A stretch of DNA of 64,000 nucleotides from Thermococcus sp. Its GTDB lineage: Archaea; Methanobacteriota_B; Thermococci; Thermococcales; Thermococcaceae. Positions 56,980 to 64,000 of this stretch are shown one piece after another; position 1 is the first letter of the stretch; each line of letters opens with the position of its first letter. The position numbers were made by a program, and so were the translations under genes. The stretch covers positions 21,717-85,716 of the forward strand of contig JALTCK010000092.1 of NCBI GenBank assembly GCA_027074805.1. Direction: 5' to 3'. The notes below the pieces were generated by a model that was given only the letters and a program-made list of their open reading frames with translations, made no database searches and was not told the DNA's origin.

Positions 56980-57724
56980 GCTTGTCCCTCCGGGGGATTT
57001 CGTAAATCTCCATACCCCTGTGGTTCATCAGGCCCAAAAGCAAGAGCCGCTGATCCCAAGCTCCGCCTATTTTTGCCCCAATTGCTGCGGTAAATACAAC
57101 GGGTGCTGCATAAGCCAGTACCTGGGAAGAGCTCTGGCTGAAGTGATAATGAATTAATTTGTGGCCGAATATCTTGACACTGTCCCGGGGTTCAATTCCG
57201 TAGTGCTCGTAATCCAGGTGGGGGTACTTTATCATGTAACCCTTGACAAAGTACACTCCGTCCCACAAATAGGGTCTCGGTTTGAAGTAAGTGTTGAGGG
57301 TTTTAGATTCTTTGCTTAGGACATGCTGTGATATTAACTGCTTTGTTCTCAACCCTGGGGCTATCATGTTTATTGGAGTCACTGCGGAGTAAGTGGCTCC
57401 AGAAGCATCTTTGACACCCAACAGGTACGAATTACCAATCTTGATGGACGTTATGTGAACAACTTCGAGTATCTCGCTTGTGGTTGTGTTCTTGATGACT
57501 ATCTTTGCCTCTCTGCCAGTGGTCCTGTAGTCGATTAATAGGTCGCCGAAAGTGAAGACCTGTCGGGTTGGTGTATCCACAAGGAGCTTGGCTTGGAGGT
57601 CCTTCATAAACACTACCTTTGCGTGGCTATTTTGGACAGGACTTGATGTTGCCACTGCACTCCCAGCAGTCACTCCGACCATCAGCAGTCCCAATAGGAC
57701 TGCGAACAACTGCTTCCACTTCAC
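56976..57724 (-). pseudogene. Secreted protein gene with a probable frameshift near its 3' end
   Basis: Signal peptide (residues 1-25, ending SAVA) and a soluble domain of about 190 residues, then a hydrophobic segment VLAYAAPVVFTAAIGAKIGG. As it stands the frame runs on through the whole next gene, giving an unlikely tail. One base added near 57060-57075 would continue the hydrophobic part as SLGSAALAFGPDEPQGYG and end in DLRNPPEGQA with a TGA that overlaps the GTG of the next gene. So the true gene was probably about 248 codons. First gene of the cluster; it follows a palindromic operator-like site. Confidence 0.62.
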
Positions 57725-57742
57725 GAGGTTTGTCTCCCCAAT

Positions 57743-57768
57743 AGTTGTACAATATTAATTGTGCAACT
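57743..57768 (-). promoter_or_regulatory. 26-bp near-perfect palindrome in the promoter of the secreted-protein cluster
   Basis: Arms AGTTGTACAAT and ATTGTGCAACT, one mismatch, spacer ATTA. On the minus strand CTTATAAATGG, a TATA box, lies just upstream, so the palindrome covers the expected transcription start. A repressor that binds here would block polymerase. Related GTTGCAC...GCAAC sites are at 57890-57907 and 59201-59219. Confidence 0.6.
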
Positions 57769-57971
57769 TCCATTTATAAGTTTTTCCATTAGTACTAAGT
57801 AAGAATTCCTGTCGTTTTTTGTCTGGCGTAAATTTATTTTGAGTTGTATTTTCTTCGTTAGAATAATAAAAAGAAGCCTGAGTAAAGAAGTTGCACGGTG
57901 ATGCAACCAGTGAGGTTTGGCCATAACCGGTTTGTGCGCCGATTAGGAGAGAAAAAAGAATAACAAAAACC

Positions 57972-59159
57972 TCACTTCAAAAATCCAGTCTTCTTCCCGA
58001 GGTCCTCGAAGGCGTCTATCACGTACTGTAAATCCTCCTTGGTGTGCGCCGCTGAGGGCTCGAGCCTTATTCTTGCCGTTCCGAGCGGGACCGTCGGATA
58101 GACTATCGCCTGTGCGAAGATGTTGTACTCCTCGTACAGTCTCTTTGAGAACTCCTGGGCGAGTTTCTCGTCGTAGAGCATGACCGGGGTGATTGGGTGC
58201 TTTGTGTTGCCGAGGTCGTAGCCTAATTCGCGTAACCCGTTCTGGAGGAAGTGGGTGTTGTCCCAGAGCTTCCTGACGAGTTCGTCGCTCCTCTGGAGTA
58301 TCTCCACTGCGGCTATTGCGGCGGCAACGTCCGGTGGGTTCGGTGCGCTTGAGAAGAGGAACGGCCTTCCGCGCTGTCTCAGGTACTCGATAGCCTCCTC
58401 CGGGCCGGCTACATAGCCGCCTATGACTCCGAAGGCCTTGCTGAGCGTTCCCATCTCGAAGTCGACCTTGTCGTGGAGCTTGAAGTGGTCAACGATACCC
58501 CTTCCGCTGTCACCGAGAACGCCCTCACCGTGGGCGTCGTCTATGTAGAGCATTGCATCGTACTGCTCCGCCAGCTCCGCCATCTCGGGAACCGGGGCTA
58601 GGTCGCCGTCCATAGAAAAGACGCCATCGCTCACGATGATTTTCTTCTTCTTGTCCTTGTTCTCCTCCAGTCTCTTCTTGAGATCCTCCATGTCGAGGTG
58701 CTTGTATATAACCTTCGGCGCGCCGCTGAGGCGCATTCCGTCTATGATGCTTGCATGGTTGAGTTCCTCGCTGATGAAGACACCGTTGTCTTTCTTGGTG
58801 AGGAGGGCGCTCAAAGCTCCGAGGTTGGCGTTGTAGCCGCTCTGGAAGAGGATAGCCGCTTCCCTCTTCTTGAACTTGGCGAGCTTTTCTTCAAGCTCAA
58901 CGTGGAGCTCCATGGTTCCGGCTATTGTCCTTACCGCTCCGGCACCGACACCGTAGTCTAGGATGGCCCTTATTGCCGCGTACCTTATCTCCGGATGGGC
59001 CGCTAGTCCAAGGTAGTTGTTGGAGCACATGTTGAGAACCTTCTTTCCATCCACCACGACCCAGGGTCCCTGGGCACTCTCGAGCTTTCTTATGGTCACG
59101 TAGAGGCCTTTATTCTTAAGCTCTTGAAGCTCCTCCCTAATCCACTCAAGCTTCCCCAT
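57972..59159 (-). CDS. kbl: 2-amino-3-ketobutyrate CoA ligase (glycine C-acetyltransferase)
   Basis: PLP enzyme that, with threonine dehydrogenase, splits threonine to glycine and acetyl-CoA. 395 aa; PLP lysine in MGTLSKAFGVIGGYVAGPEE, CSNNYLGLAAHPEI near the start and DDAHGEGVLG are all usual. ATG 59159 is chosen with GGTGGTTCTC upstream. A TATA box CTTTTATACG is about 30 bp before it. Confidence 0.95.
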   Translation of the reverse strand: MGKLEWIREELQELKNKGLYVTIRKLESAQGPWVVVDGKKVLNMCSNNYLGLAAHPEIRYAAIRAILDYGVGAGAVRTIAGTMELHVELEEKLAKFKKREAAILFQSGYNANLGALSALLTKKDNGVFISEELNHASIIDGMRLSGAPKVIYKHLDMEDLKKRLEENKDKKKKIIVSDGVFSMDGDLAPVPEMAELAEQYDAMLYIDDAHGEGVLGDSGRGIVDHFKLHDKVDFEMGTLSKAFGVIGGYVAGPEEAIEYLRQRGRPFLFSSAPNPPDVAAAIAAVEILQRSDELVRKLWDNTHFLQNGLRELGYDLGNTKHPITPVMLYDEKLAQEFSKRLYEEYNIFAQAIVYPTVPLGTARIRLEPSAAHTKEDLQYVIDAFEDLGKKTGFLK

Positions 59160-59200
59160 GAGAACCACCGATTACATTTGGTCATCGTCGTATAAAAGTT

Positions 59201-59219
59201 TTGCACCACTTCAGTGCAA
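59201..59219. promoter_or_regulatory. Inverted repeat upstream of kbl
   Basis: TTGCAC-CACTTCA-GTGCAA, arms perfect, 13 bp upstream of the kbl TATA box and overlapping the last codons of the neighbour. Same half-site as in the 57.7-57.9 kb operator. Confidence 0.45.
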
Positions 59220-59675
59220 TCTCAGGAGGAGGGCCGCGAGGGTTAGGACAAGGAGGGTAACGCTTCCTCCGACGTCCAGCTCGTAGTCGTGCCTCGGGTC
59301 CGGATAGTGTTCTATAGTCCTGATCGAGATCCCAAACCCCGAGGGACCGCCGCGGGCGGTTATCTCAATTCCCCATCCCTTTCTCGCGAGAGGATATACT
59401 GGAGGGATAACCCCGGTGAAGAAGTCTAAGAAGAGGTGGCTGAGCCATCCGAGGGAGAAGAGTAGGGTGTATGGGTTTCCCCAGAGGTAGGCCACTACAA
59501 AAGCCGGAATGGCAAGGAGGAGGGAGTGGAAGTAGGAGCGGTGCTCCCTGGTGAAGGCGTCAAGGTCGGGGAAGGTTGCACCGATGACGAGAACCAGAAC
59601 TCCGGCCAGGGTTGGTTCTCGGGAGAGGGCCAGGTAGAGGAGAACCGGAATGGATGCGTGCTCAAGGGGGTCCAT
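59211..59675 (-). CDS. Membrane-bound metal-dependent hydrolase, YdjM/LexA-binding family
   Basis: A 154-aa membrane protein, DUF457-like. Metal ligands appear as ATFPDLDAFTREHRSYFHSL (Asp, His) and GWLSHLFLDFFTG (His, Asp). Four hydrophobic segments. No specific substrate is known. It ends 42 bp before kbl. Confidence 0.83.
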   Translation of the reverse strand: MDPLEHASIPVLLYLALSREPTLAGVLVLVIGATFPDLDAFTREHRSYFHSLLLAIPAFVVAYLWGNPYTLLFSLGWLSHLFLDFFTGVIPPVYPLARKGWGIEITARGGPSGFGISIRTIEHYPDPRHDYELDVGGSVTLLVLTLAALLLRLH

Positions 59676-59704
59676 GGAACTACCTCCCGCGCTGGTTTAT
59701 AAGG

Positions 59705-60358
59705 TTATCTAACCTCCGAGCGCCCGTAGATAAAGAGGGCGGCCAGGAGATAGGGGGATGATGCCACCATGGAGAGGATGAGCCCTTCCCCGGGCGGCCT
59801 GATGCCTATAGTTGCTAAAAAAGGCCCGAGAGTTGGCATAATGAATGGCCAGATGGAGCCGGTTTTACCTAGGAGAGCCAATCCCATCGGGGCGAAGAGG
59901 AGGGCAAAGCCGGCTGTCACTGCGCCTATCCCTCGGGCCCATCCCCGTATAATGGTCCCGACGAAAACCCCGACCGCTGAGAGGGGGAGAAGGTAGCCGA
60001 GGGCCACCACAGCGCCGTTTAAGACGTCTACGGCGGATGACTTTAGGAGGACCATAATGGAACCCGCTAAGAGCACGAGCATTGAAAGCGTTAGGGCTGC
60101 TATAAGATGCTCTATGAGCGCCCTTCTTCTTCGTACTGGCTTGGAGAGGAGCAAAACGTCGCCCGGAACCTGGGATGAAATGCTCGTTGAGAAGAGGGCG
60201 AAGAGCATGCTGAGCATGAAGAAGTAGGCTGTGATGCTTCCCTTCCCTCCGTTTCCGGTCTCTATGAAAAGGATCCCTGCAAACAGCGCTCCAACCATCA
60301 TGAGGACGGCACTCTTAGCGCTTATCAACCTCCTTGCCTGAAGGCGGAAGACCCACAT
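59705..60358 (-). CDS. ABC-2-type membrane permease-like protein
   Basis: A 217-aa protein with six transmembrane segments and the ABC-2 pattern: short cytoplasmic start RLQARRLISAKSAVLM, KPVRRRRALIEHLIAALTLS, and a glycine/proline-rich final part. No ATPase gene is adjacent, so it may use one coded elsewhere. Upstream is rfcS (divergent). Confidence 0.72.
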   Translation of the reverse strand: MWVFRLQARRLISAKSAVLMMVGALFAGILFIETGNGGKGSITAYFFMLSMLFALFSTSISSQVPGDVLLLSKPVRRRRALIEHLIAALTLSMLVLLAGSIMVLLKSSAVDVLNGAVVALGYLLPLSAVGVFVGTIIRGWARGIGAVTAGFALLFAPMGLALLGKTGSIWPFIMPTLGPFLATIGIRPPGEGLILSMVASSPYLLAALFIYGRSEVR

Positions 60359-60453
60359 GATAGGACCTCCGTGTTACGTCTTAAAAGAGTTATCCTCGAG
60401 CACAACATTTAACTATCCCTGTCCCCCAATCTAAATCCGGAAGGGTGATAGCT

Positions 60454-61434
60454 ATGCCAGAGGAACTTCACGAGGTTAAGGTTCTCGAGAAGCCGTGGGT
60501 TGAAAAGTACAGGCCCCAGAGGCTCGACGAGATCGTCGGTCAGGAGCACATCGTCAAGAGGCTCAAGCATTACGCAAAAACCGGCTCGATGCCGCACCTT
60601 CTCTTTGCTGGTCCTCCTGGTGTTGGAAAGACGACCGCAGCTTTAGCCCTCGCCAGGGAGCTCTTCGGTGAGAACTGGCGTCACAACTTCCTCGAGCTGA
60701 ACGCGAGCGACGAGCGCGGAATAAACGTCATCCGCGAGAAGGTGAAGGAATTTGCGAGAACCAAACCGGTCGCCGGAGCCAGCTTCAAGATAATCTTTCT
60801 GGATGAAGCGGATGCCCTAACGCAGGACGCCCAGCAGGCCCTCAGAAGAACGATGGAGATGTTCTCTAACAACGTGCGCTTCATTTTGAGCTGTAACTAT
60901 TCCTCCAAGATCATAGAGCCGATACAGTCGAGGTGTGCCATCTTCCGATTCAGGCCGCTGAGCGACGAGGACATAGCGAAGCGCATCAAATACATAGCCG
61001 AGAACGAGGGGCTTGAGCTGACGGAGGACGGCCTTCAGGCTATCCTCTACGTGGCAGAGGGCGACCTTAGGAGGGCAATCAACGTCCTTCAGACTGCTGC
61101 AGCGCTAGACAAGAAAATAACGGACGAGAACGTATTCCTCGTTGCCAGCAGGGCTCGTCCAGAGGACGTCCGCGAGATGATGAAGCTCGCTTTGGAGGGC
61201 AACTTCCTCAAGGCAAGGGACAGGCTGAGGGAAATCCTTCTCAAGCAGGGGCTCAGTGGTGAGGACATACTCATCCAGATGCACAAGGAGGTCTTCAACC
61301 TGCCGATTCCAGAGGACAGAAAGGTTGCCTTAGCGGACAAGATAGGGGAGTACAACTTCCGCCTCGTTGAAGGGGCCAACGAGATGATTCAGCTCGAGGC
61401 TTTACTGGCCCAGTTCACGATTATGGGCAAGTGA
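60454..61434 (+). CDS. rfcS: Replication factor C small subunit
   Basis: Clamp-loader ATPase subunit that, with RfcL, opens the PCNA ring at primer ends. 326 aa: Walker A FAGPPGVGKTTAAL (residues 53-60), Walker B IIFLDEADALTQDAQQALRR, SRC motif IQSRCAIFRF. The Walker A is uninterrupted, with no intein. ATG 60454 follows GGGTGAT. Confidence 0.97.
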   Translation: MPEELHEVKVLEKPWVEKYRPQRLDEIVGQEHIVKRLKHYAKTGSMPHLLFAGPPGVGKTTAALALARELFGENWRHNFLELNASDERGINVIREKVKEFARTKPVAGASFKIIFLDEADALTQDAQQALRRTMEMFSNNVRFILSCNYSSKIIEPIQSRCAIFRFRPLSDEDIAKRIKYIAENEGLELTEDGLQAILYVAEGDLRRAINVLQTAAALDKKITDENVFLVASRARPEDVREMMKLALEGNFLKARDRLREILLKQGLSGEDILIQMHKEVFNLPIPEDRKVALADKIGEYNFRLVEGANEMIQLEALLAQFTIMGK

Positions 61435-62915
61435 TGGAAATGATGCCCTGGGTCGAGAAGTACCGGCCGAGAAGGCTGAGCGAGATAGTCAATCAGGAAA
61501 AGGCCATAGAGCAGGTAAAGGCGTGGATAGAGGCGTGGCTTCACGGACATCCTCCAAAGAAGAAGGCGTTGATCCTGGCAGGCCCGCCGGGTGTAGGAAA
61601 GACGACCACCGTCTACGCCCTCGCTAATGAATACGGCTTTGAGGTCATAGAGCTCAACGCGAGCGACGACAGGACGTACTCGATGATAGAGCGCTACGTT
61701 CAAGCTGCCTACACGATGGACATTCTCGGAAAGCACAGGAAGCTAATCTTTCTGGATGAAGCTGACAACATCGAGCAGAGCGGCGCTAAAGAGATAGCGA
61801 AGCTCATAGACAAGGCCAGAAACCCAATAATAATGAGCGCCAACCACTACTGGGAGGTGCCGAGGGAGATAAGGGCCAAGGCCCAGATAGTCGAGTACAA
61901 GCGCCTCACCCAAAGGGACATAATGCGCGCCCTGATAAGGATTCTCAAGGCCGAAGGCCTCACGGTTCCAAAGGAAGTGCTCCAGGAGATAGCGAAGCAC
62001 GCCAACGGTGATTTGAGGGCGGCAATCAACGACCTCCAGACCGTAGTTACTGGCGGTGTGGAGGACGCCAAGTACGTCTTGGCGTACCGCGATGTGGAGA
62101 AGAGCGTTTTCCAGGCGTTAGCTCAGGTCTTCGCAACGGACAACGCCAAGAAAGCAAAGCTTGCAACGCTCGGCGTTGATATGTTCCCCAACGAGCTCCT
62201 CCTGTGGATCGACGAGAACGTGCCCTACGTCTACTACAAGCCGGAGGACATAGCTCGCGCTTATGAGGCCCTGAGCCGGGCCGACATCTACCTGGCCAGG
62301 GCGCAGAGGACCGGAAACTACTCCCTCTGGAAATATGCAACGGACATGATGACGGCTGGTGTTGCCGTTGCAGGCGTCAAGAAGAAGGGCTTTGTGAGGA
62401 TTTACCCGCCGAAGACCATTAAGCTCCTCACCGAGAGCAAGGCGGAGAGAACGCTGAGGGATTCGATAGTCAAGAAGATAATGAAAGAGATGCACATGGC
62501 AAAGCTCGAAGCGTTGGAGACCCTCCACTACCTCAGGGTCATCTTCGAGAACAACCCAGATTTAGCCGCCCACTTCGTAGTTTACCTCGACCTTGATTTA
62601 AAGGAGGTCGAGTTCTTGGCCGGGGATTCAGAGAGGGCAAAGAGCATATGGGGCAAGAGCATGAACATCGAGAAGAAGCTCAAGGAGAAGGGCGAGCTTG
62701 AGGCCAGGGTCAGCGAAGCCGGAAAGGGGCTTGAAGAGGCTGAAGTAACCGCAAAGGAAGAGGAGGTAGGGGAAGCCGGAACTGGGGAAGAGGAGATAAG
62801 CGAGGGGGAGCTCAAAGAGGCGGAGGAGGAAATGGAAGCCGTTGAAAAGCCCAAAAAGGGAAAGGACGAGAAGAAGGGCAAGCAGGCGACGCTGTTTGAG
62901 TTTCTGGGGAAGTGA
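61434..62915 (+). CDS. rfcL: Replication factor C large subunit
   Basis: Large clamp-loader subunit, 493 aa. Walker A LAGPPGVGKTTTVYAL, Walker B LIFLDEADNIEQSGAKEIA, then collar domain; a long acidic/lysine-rich tail (about residues 410-480) ends in QATLFEFLGK, a PIP box that binds PCNA. It overlaps the rfcS stop (TGATG). No intein. Confidence 0.97.
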   Translation: MEMMPWVEKYRPRRLSEIVNQEKAIEQVKAWIEAWLHGHPPKKKALILAGPPGVGKTTTVYALANEYGFEVIELNASDDRTYSMIERYVQAAYTMDILGKHRKLIFLDEADNIEQSGAKEIAKLIDKARNPIIMSANHYWEVPREIRAKAQIVEYKRLTQRDIMRALIRILKAEGLTVPKEVLQEIAKHANGDLRAAINDLQTVVTGGVEDAKYVLAYRDVEKSVFQALAQVFATDNAKKAKLATLGVDMFPNELLLWIDENVPYVYYKPEDIARAYEALSRADIYLARAQRTGNYSLWKYATDMMTAGVAVAGVKKKGFVRIYPPKTIKLLTESKAERTLRDSIVKKIMKEMHMAKLEALETLHYLRVIFENNPDLAAHFVVYLDLDLKEVEFLAGDSERAKSIWGKSMNIEKKLKEKGELEARVSEAGKGLEEAEVTAKEEEVGEAGTGEEEISEGELKEAEEEMEAVEKPKKGKDEKKGKQATLFEFLGK

Positions 62916-62975
62916 GTTTTAGTTTTTGTATTCTTTGCAATACAGATTTTGGGTGTTTTTGTATTCTGCCGAATA
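62916..62975 (+). terminator. T-rich terminator after rfcL
   Basis: Several runs of four or five T (TTTTAGTTTTTGTATT, then TTTTGGGTGTTTTTG) follow the rfcL stop without a strong hairpin, the usual archaeal terminator form. Confidence 0.6.
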
Positions 62976-63039
62976 TAACCTGCCGAGATGTGGGGGTTGA
63001 GGGCCAGGCCTCTTTCACTGAGTTGGGGGATCCTGCCCT

Positions 63040-64000
63040 CTATTCTCGGATCTCAACGTCAGCGCAGACTTTGAAGACCCTTGGTTTAAACTCGCTGACC
63101 TTCTTCACCCCAACGTCGCACTCCTTTTCCTGGAGGGCGCACTCCTTGATTATCCTCTCCTTGAAGTCGCCAATCTCTCCCCCGCTCACGAAGTCGTAGT
63201 AGTGGAGCCATTTCTCCGCTTTGCTCAGAGTTAATGCCAAGGCATCAACGCCCCTCGGAGTTGGGCTTATCACGCGGTCATAGGTTGGAAGCTCCGGGAG
63301 GACCTCGAAGGCATCTCCGTGGATGAACTCTATCTTTCCTTTCAAGCGCTTCCTGTTGCGCTCGATGTTCTCCAAACCCAGTTCGTAGGCCTCCCTGTTC
63401 AGCTCGATCGCCGTGATTTTTACCTTCCTGTACCGCGCTATGACGAGAGCGTACGGCAGGACTCCGGCGAAGGGTATTAGGATCCTCTCGCCGTCTTTTA
63501 CGAGCTGGGCAAGGCGATATCTTTCCCCCTTCATCCTCGGGTTGAAGAAGGCCTTGGAGAGATCGACCTTGATTTCAACTCCGTTTTCCCTGTGGACTGT
63601 TTCAAGCCTCTCCTCGCCCCAGATTATTGAGTACTCCCTTATTCTGAACTTTCCCTCGTGGAAGCCCTTCTTCGCTACAACCTTTAGAAATGGATGCACC
63701 TTTCTAAGTCCCCACACGATGTCATCAACTCGATGCTCCAGCTCCCTCGGTATCTGGATCACAGCTATATCGCCGATAACATCGTATCTCCTGAGATACT
63801 TCAGCTCTTCCTCGCTCAGCCTCTCCGCCAAAACGCTCTCCAGGTTCTTGTATATCTGTCTCTCCGGTCTGAGCGGTAATTCAAGCGGAAGAACCTCGTA
63901 GCCGAGCTCGCTGACGGCTGGGTCATCGATCACCGGTAGGAGAACGAACTCACCTTCCCTCCGCGGCCTTCTCTTGCCGTCGTAGAGGTTGAGCTTCTTT
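63040..64000 (-). CDS. tRNA (guanine-37-N1) methyltransferase, Trm5/TYW2 family (5' end outside the window)
   Basis: The frame stays open to the right edge (residues before 63933 read LNLYDGKRRPRREGEFVLLPV), so the start is beyond 64000. Domain order is Trm5: early part with YDVIGDIAVIQIP, then FNPRMKGERYRLAQLV, the SAM site ILIPFAGVLPYALVIA, and DRVISPTPRGVDALAL in place of the usual NLP motif. It should methylate G37 in tRNA, or carry out a wyosine-pathway step as in Taw proteins; the two cannot be separated here. Confidence 0.82.
   Translation of the reverse strand, partial: KKLNLYDGKRRPRREGEFVLLPVIDDPAVSELGYEVLPLELPLRPERQIYKNLESVLAERLSEEELKYLRRYDVIGDIAVIQIPRELEHRVDDIVWGLRKVHPFLKVVAKKGFHEGKFRIREYSIIWGEERLETVHRENGVEIKVDLSKAFFNPRMKGERYRLAQLVKDGERILIPFAGVLPYALVIARYRKVKITAIELNREAYELGLENIERNRKRLKGKIEFIHGDAFEVLPELPTYDRVISPTPRGVDALALTLSKAEKWLHYYDFVSGGEIGDFKERIIKECALQEKECDVGVKKVSEFKPRVFKVCADVEIRE

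Noticed and set aside
56651..57000. Long C-terminal tail of the secreted protein frame through the next gene
   Set aside because: It is a shadow of the membrane protein gene in another frame and has a composition unlike the rest of the protein.
1..64000. CRISPR arrays, rRNA genes, intact insertion sequences, prophage and replication origin
   Set aside because: Looked for regular spacer repeats, rRNA-like stretches, transposase or integrase motifs and Orc/Cdc6 boxes; none was convincing.

Overview
The window reads as a chromosome segment of a hyperthermophilic euryarchaeon of the order Thermococcales, most likely Thermococcus. The evidence is direct: a shared gamma subunit of pyruvate/2-ketoisovalerate ferredoxin oxidoreductase, a DUF257 protein (a Thermococcales family), archaeal NAC, a proteasome beta subunit, both clamp-loader genes, a homotetrameric-type tRNA-splicing endonuclease, the ThiR regulator, and very tight operons with GGTGGT/GGTGAT ribosome sites, ATGA overlaps and GTG/TTG starts. 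No rRNA, CRISPR array or intact insertion sequence was seen; there is one tRNA, tRNA-Ala(CGC).

Layout. 1-11.4 kb: ferredoxin oxidoreductase subunits, phosphate permease, HflX GTPase, NAC, a cation antiporter with a CBS protein, a TPR membrane protein, Ogt repair methyltransferase, a SpoU methyltransferase, ketopantoate reductase, a PhoU-like protein and a SerA-like dehydrogenase. 11.4-15.7 kb: an ATPase behind three 34-bp repeats, a two-subunit fumarase, malic enzyme and tRNA-Ala. 15.8-25.8 kb: cell-surface and secreted proteins, including a secreted Lon-type protease and a large operon of unknown exported proteins (21.1-25.6 kb). 25.8-35.6 kb: sugar-phosphate mutase, a VapBC pair whose toxin has ACG where its start should be, an ECF-type transporter subunit, a secreted C5-epimerase-like protein, pyrBI, and thiR next to a YjbQ protein.

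35.5-39.3 kb is the most unusual stretch. A PH-like protein, an archaeal ATPase and a membrane protein stand in one orientation. The first and last share an identical 57-bp promoter/leader/start-codon cassette, and the ATPase has a 26-bp perfect palindrome over its ribosome site. Next come vapBC and a decay zone with three gene remnants. 39.3-54.2 kb: cyclic 2,3-diphosphoglycerate synthetase, AlaX, a second vapBC, a LigB-like enzyme, the citrate synthase-isocitrate dehydrogenase-aconitase operon, threonine synthase, an exported metallopeptidase, the proteasome beta subunit and a FecCD/FecE transporter. 54.3-64 kb: RimI and EndA, a cluster of small membrane proteins headed by a frameshifted secreted protein, 2-amino-3-ketobutyrate CoA ligase, RfcS-RfcL and a Trm5-like methyltransferase cut by the window edge.

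How the genes fit together: citrate synthase, aconitase and IDH give an oxidative route from oxaloacetate to 2-oxoglutarate, while fumarase and malic enzyme connect fumarate, malate and pyruvate. Peptide and amino-acid metabolism is represented by the ferredoxin oxidoreductase, threonine synthase and Kbl. Many genes carry inverted repeats close to their TATA boxes; these are the best leads for undescribed regulation. Where an upstream start looked better than the longest reading frame, the chosen start and the reason are stated in the entry.
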